A stretch of 64,000 nt of DNA, taken from positions 3,327,001-3,391,000 of the forward strand of contig NC_065577.1 of the NCBI RefSeq assembly GCF_937616625.2. The letters are read 5' to 3'. The stretch's first letter is position 1. The number at the start of each line of letters is the position of its first letter. Positions 62,132 to 64,000 of this stretch are shown here, piece after piece. This stretch comes from Mercurialis annua. Taxonomy: Eukaryota; Streptophyta; Magnoliopsida; Malpighiales; Euphorbiaceae. The position numbers and the translations under genes were made by a program. Below the pieces are notes generated by a model. That model was given only the letters and a program-made list of their open reading frames with translations. It was not told the origin of the DNA and ran no database searches.

Positions 62132-64000
62132 CTTTTTCTTTGCTAGATCCAACAACGATACAAAGTCAATTTCCATGAAATCTTATCAAAAAATACCTCA
62201 ATAAAAGTAGTGAATCAAAACAAAGAGCAATCACTAAATCCAATTTGATTAAATTGTCTTACGATTAGTAAATAGAAGTACACACTCCATCTATCATATC
62301 ATTTGAACGATCTAATTCATTCTTGTACAGCCCAATAAAGAACTTATAATTATCACTTCGAATAAAATAGAAAAGGATATATAAAGGTTTTAATTACTAG
62401 ACATATTTGTTTACATTAAGCTCAAAGAAATTATACAAAAATTAGATCGAAAAAAGGAAAAAAAATCAAGAACAACAAACTGTTTTTTCATCAAATAATA
62501 ATAATTAAAAATTTAAAGCAAAACCCCAAAATAGAGAGACTTACTTGTTTTGAGCTAAAGTTTGGAGTATGAACAAAGGCAAAAGTTAGAAGAAATTTTT
62601 ATAATGAGTCTATTTAGAGAAATATTTTTAAGGATTAAAATTAGTTTTTTTTCTTTATATGGAAAGCCGAAAGTGGTTTTCTTACAAAACCCCAATACCG
62701 CTTAGCTGTTTTGAGCTATAGTTTTTAACCTACTCGCTTTCACAGAGTAACAACTGTACAAGTGAATCAAAAGTACGACTTGAGTGAAGAGTTAAGCGCC
62801 GAAATGGACAAGTGTCAACAGGAGAGCGCGAGTGACAGAAAAAGCTACTCGCGAGAGTGGGATACTGCCTTCCTCGTACCTAGATTCGTGGGAGTTGTGG
62901 TAATAGCAGAAATGATGGGGCGTGTCTGTCTAATAGATTGCTGACACGTTTTAAGTAAGCAAATCAGAGGGCGGTTTTGTTTTATTTTATTTGCTGCATT
63001 TGTAGTCTTCTACTCCTTTTCATTGTTTAAATATATTTTTTAAAATGTTTAAATATTTAATCATCATGATTACCAACAAGAAAGTTAGTAATAAAGAAAA
63101 TTCTTTTGAGAAAAGAATATGGGTTTTATGTGTTATTTTATACAAAAAATTACTTAATTTTTTAGTAATTAATATCATAATATTTGGAAAAATTATATAT
63201 TAGAGTACTTAATAGTATATTAAAAAAATTAAATGATTTTATAACCTCTTAGTTCAATAATTTTCATTTTTAATTATATTTTCCTATTATTAAATTTTAT
63301 TTTTAGAAATTTCTATGAGAAGTCTTGAATATGGAGAAGAGCTAAAAAATATTCAATAAAATAATTTGTATTATTTAAATAAAATAATTTTAGGTGTAAT
63401 CATAAAAGTGGTTGGAATTAAGAAATGACATTGTCTGCTCAATACTCTATTCGATGAATATTTTTTTAGAAAAGTAATACTAAACAGCTGGTATAATGAT
63501 TCTAACCTATCGTCAACTATCTTTTGTCTGTATATGAATTAATTGAATAGATTGCTGTAAATTTATTTATCTGCTAAATTTTCTATGAGATACGAAGTTC
63601 TCCATTATACAAGATAAAGAGTAGATGTTACAAATGAATTAATCATACTTTTAAAATCTTTACCATCTCATTCGTACTTGCTTGTATAAACTATAATATG
63701 TTTATTTGCAAGTTGGTCCTTCAATAGTACCAAATTACAACGTGCAAAAGTAGCTATTTTTGGAAAAATTTCATGTGAAAAATCAAAGTGTAGAGAAGAT
63801 TTCAGAGATTTTGTGGTTAATTTTAGTAATGTTTCTAAAAGAGGAAATCTAAATAATTACAATATTAATATAAATGTTAATTATAAAGGCAATATACAAG
63901 AAATCTTCTTTCTAGGTCGTTGGTTGGAGGTTGCAACTGTCAGCCATCAAACCTCTCATTGCTAAATTGTAAAGGAGAAAAGTAAAAATAAAGAAAATAA
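62132..64000. other. MADS gene leader and upstream region
   Basis: On the minus strand, a leader intron is likely: the donor AACAA|GTAAGT is at 62544-62543, with an acceptor near 62180. A TATA-like CATATAAAG is at 62653-62661. An in-frame ATG at 62176 would add 15 residues before MGRGK if transcribed. Beyond 62960 the DNA is AT-rich with no recognisable gene; a short plus-strand frame at 62762-62944 shows no family resemblance. Confidence 0.55.

Noticed and set aside
62762..62944. Plus-strand frame of 60 codons upstream of the MADS gene
   Set aside because: It has no known motif and lies just upstream of the likely TATA box of the MADS gene; more likely promoter sequence.

Overview
This is AT-rich nuclear DNA from a flowering plant, most likely a eudicot. 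The genes have many introns with GT-AG (one GC-AG) borders. The proteins belong to plant families: a plastidial lipoyl synthase, a GTE bromodomain factor, an AGL17/ANR1-type MADS factor and a plant OPT transporter. The wide spaces between genes hold MITEs, Helitrons, a CACTA element and SINEs. No tRNA, rRNA, CRISPR or bacterial feature was seen. The species cannot be fixed from the sequence.

Layout, left to right. 1-3.9 kb is AT-rich intergenic DNA with relics of small transposons. 4.18-6.14 kb (+) is a GTE7/GTE2-like bromodomain-NET protein, with telo-box motifs in its leader and coding start. 9.41-15.79 kb (-) is a POL5/MYBBP1A-type nucleolar protein in eight exons, with a telo-box and two site II motifs upstream. 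17.33-20.41 kb (-) is mitochondrial HSP70 in six exons, with a heat-shock element upstream. 22.26-24.69 kb (+) is plastidial lipoyl synthase in six exons. 25.93-28.85 kb (-) is a CorA-like Mg transporter protein in four exons. 28.9-38.5 kb is a gene-free stretch with a MITE, two SINEs, a CACTA element, a Helitron and tandem repeats. 38.56-46.39 kb (+) is an OPT1/OPT5-like oligopeptide transporter in six exons, carrying a Helitron in intron 1. 46.94-49.69 kb (-) is a DHH/DHHA1-fold protein in eight exons whose catalytic motifs are changed. 53.37-62.13 kb (-) is an AGL17-clade MADS-box gene in eight coding exons, with a nested transposon stack in a 4.4-kb intron.

The genes are unrelated housekeeping, organelle, transport and regulatory genes on both strands and do not form a pathway. 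I joined all exon models by hand: splice phases close and each gives a full-length product of normal size for its family. The most interesting items are the DHH-fold protein that looks like a pseudoenzyme, the nested Mutator-like insertion, the two Helitrons sharing both termini, and the alternative C-terminus of the MADS gene. I found no new multi-gene system.
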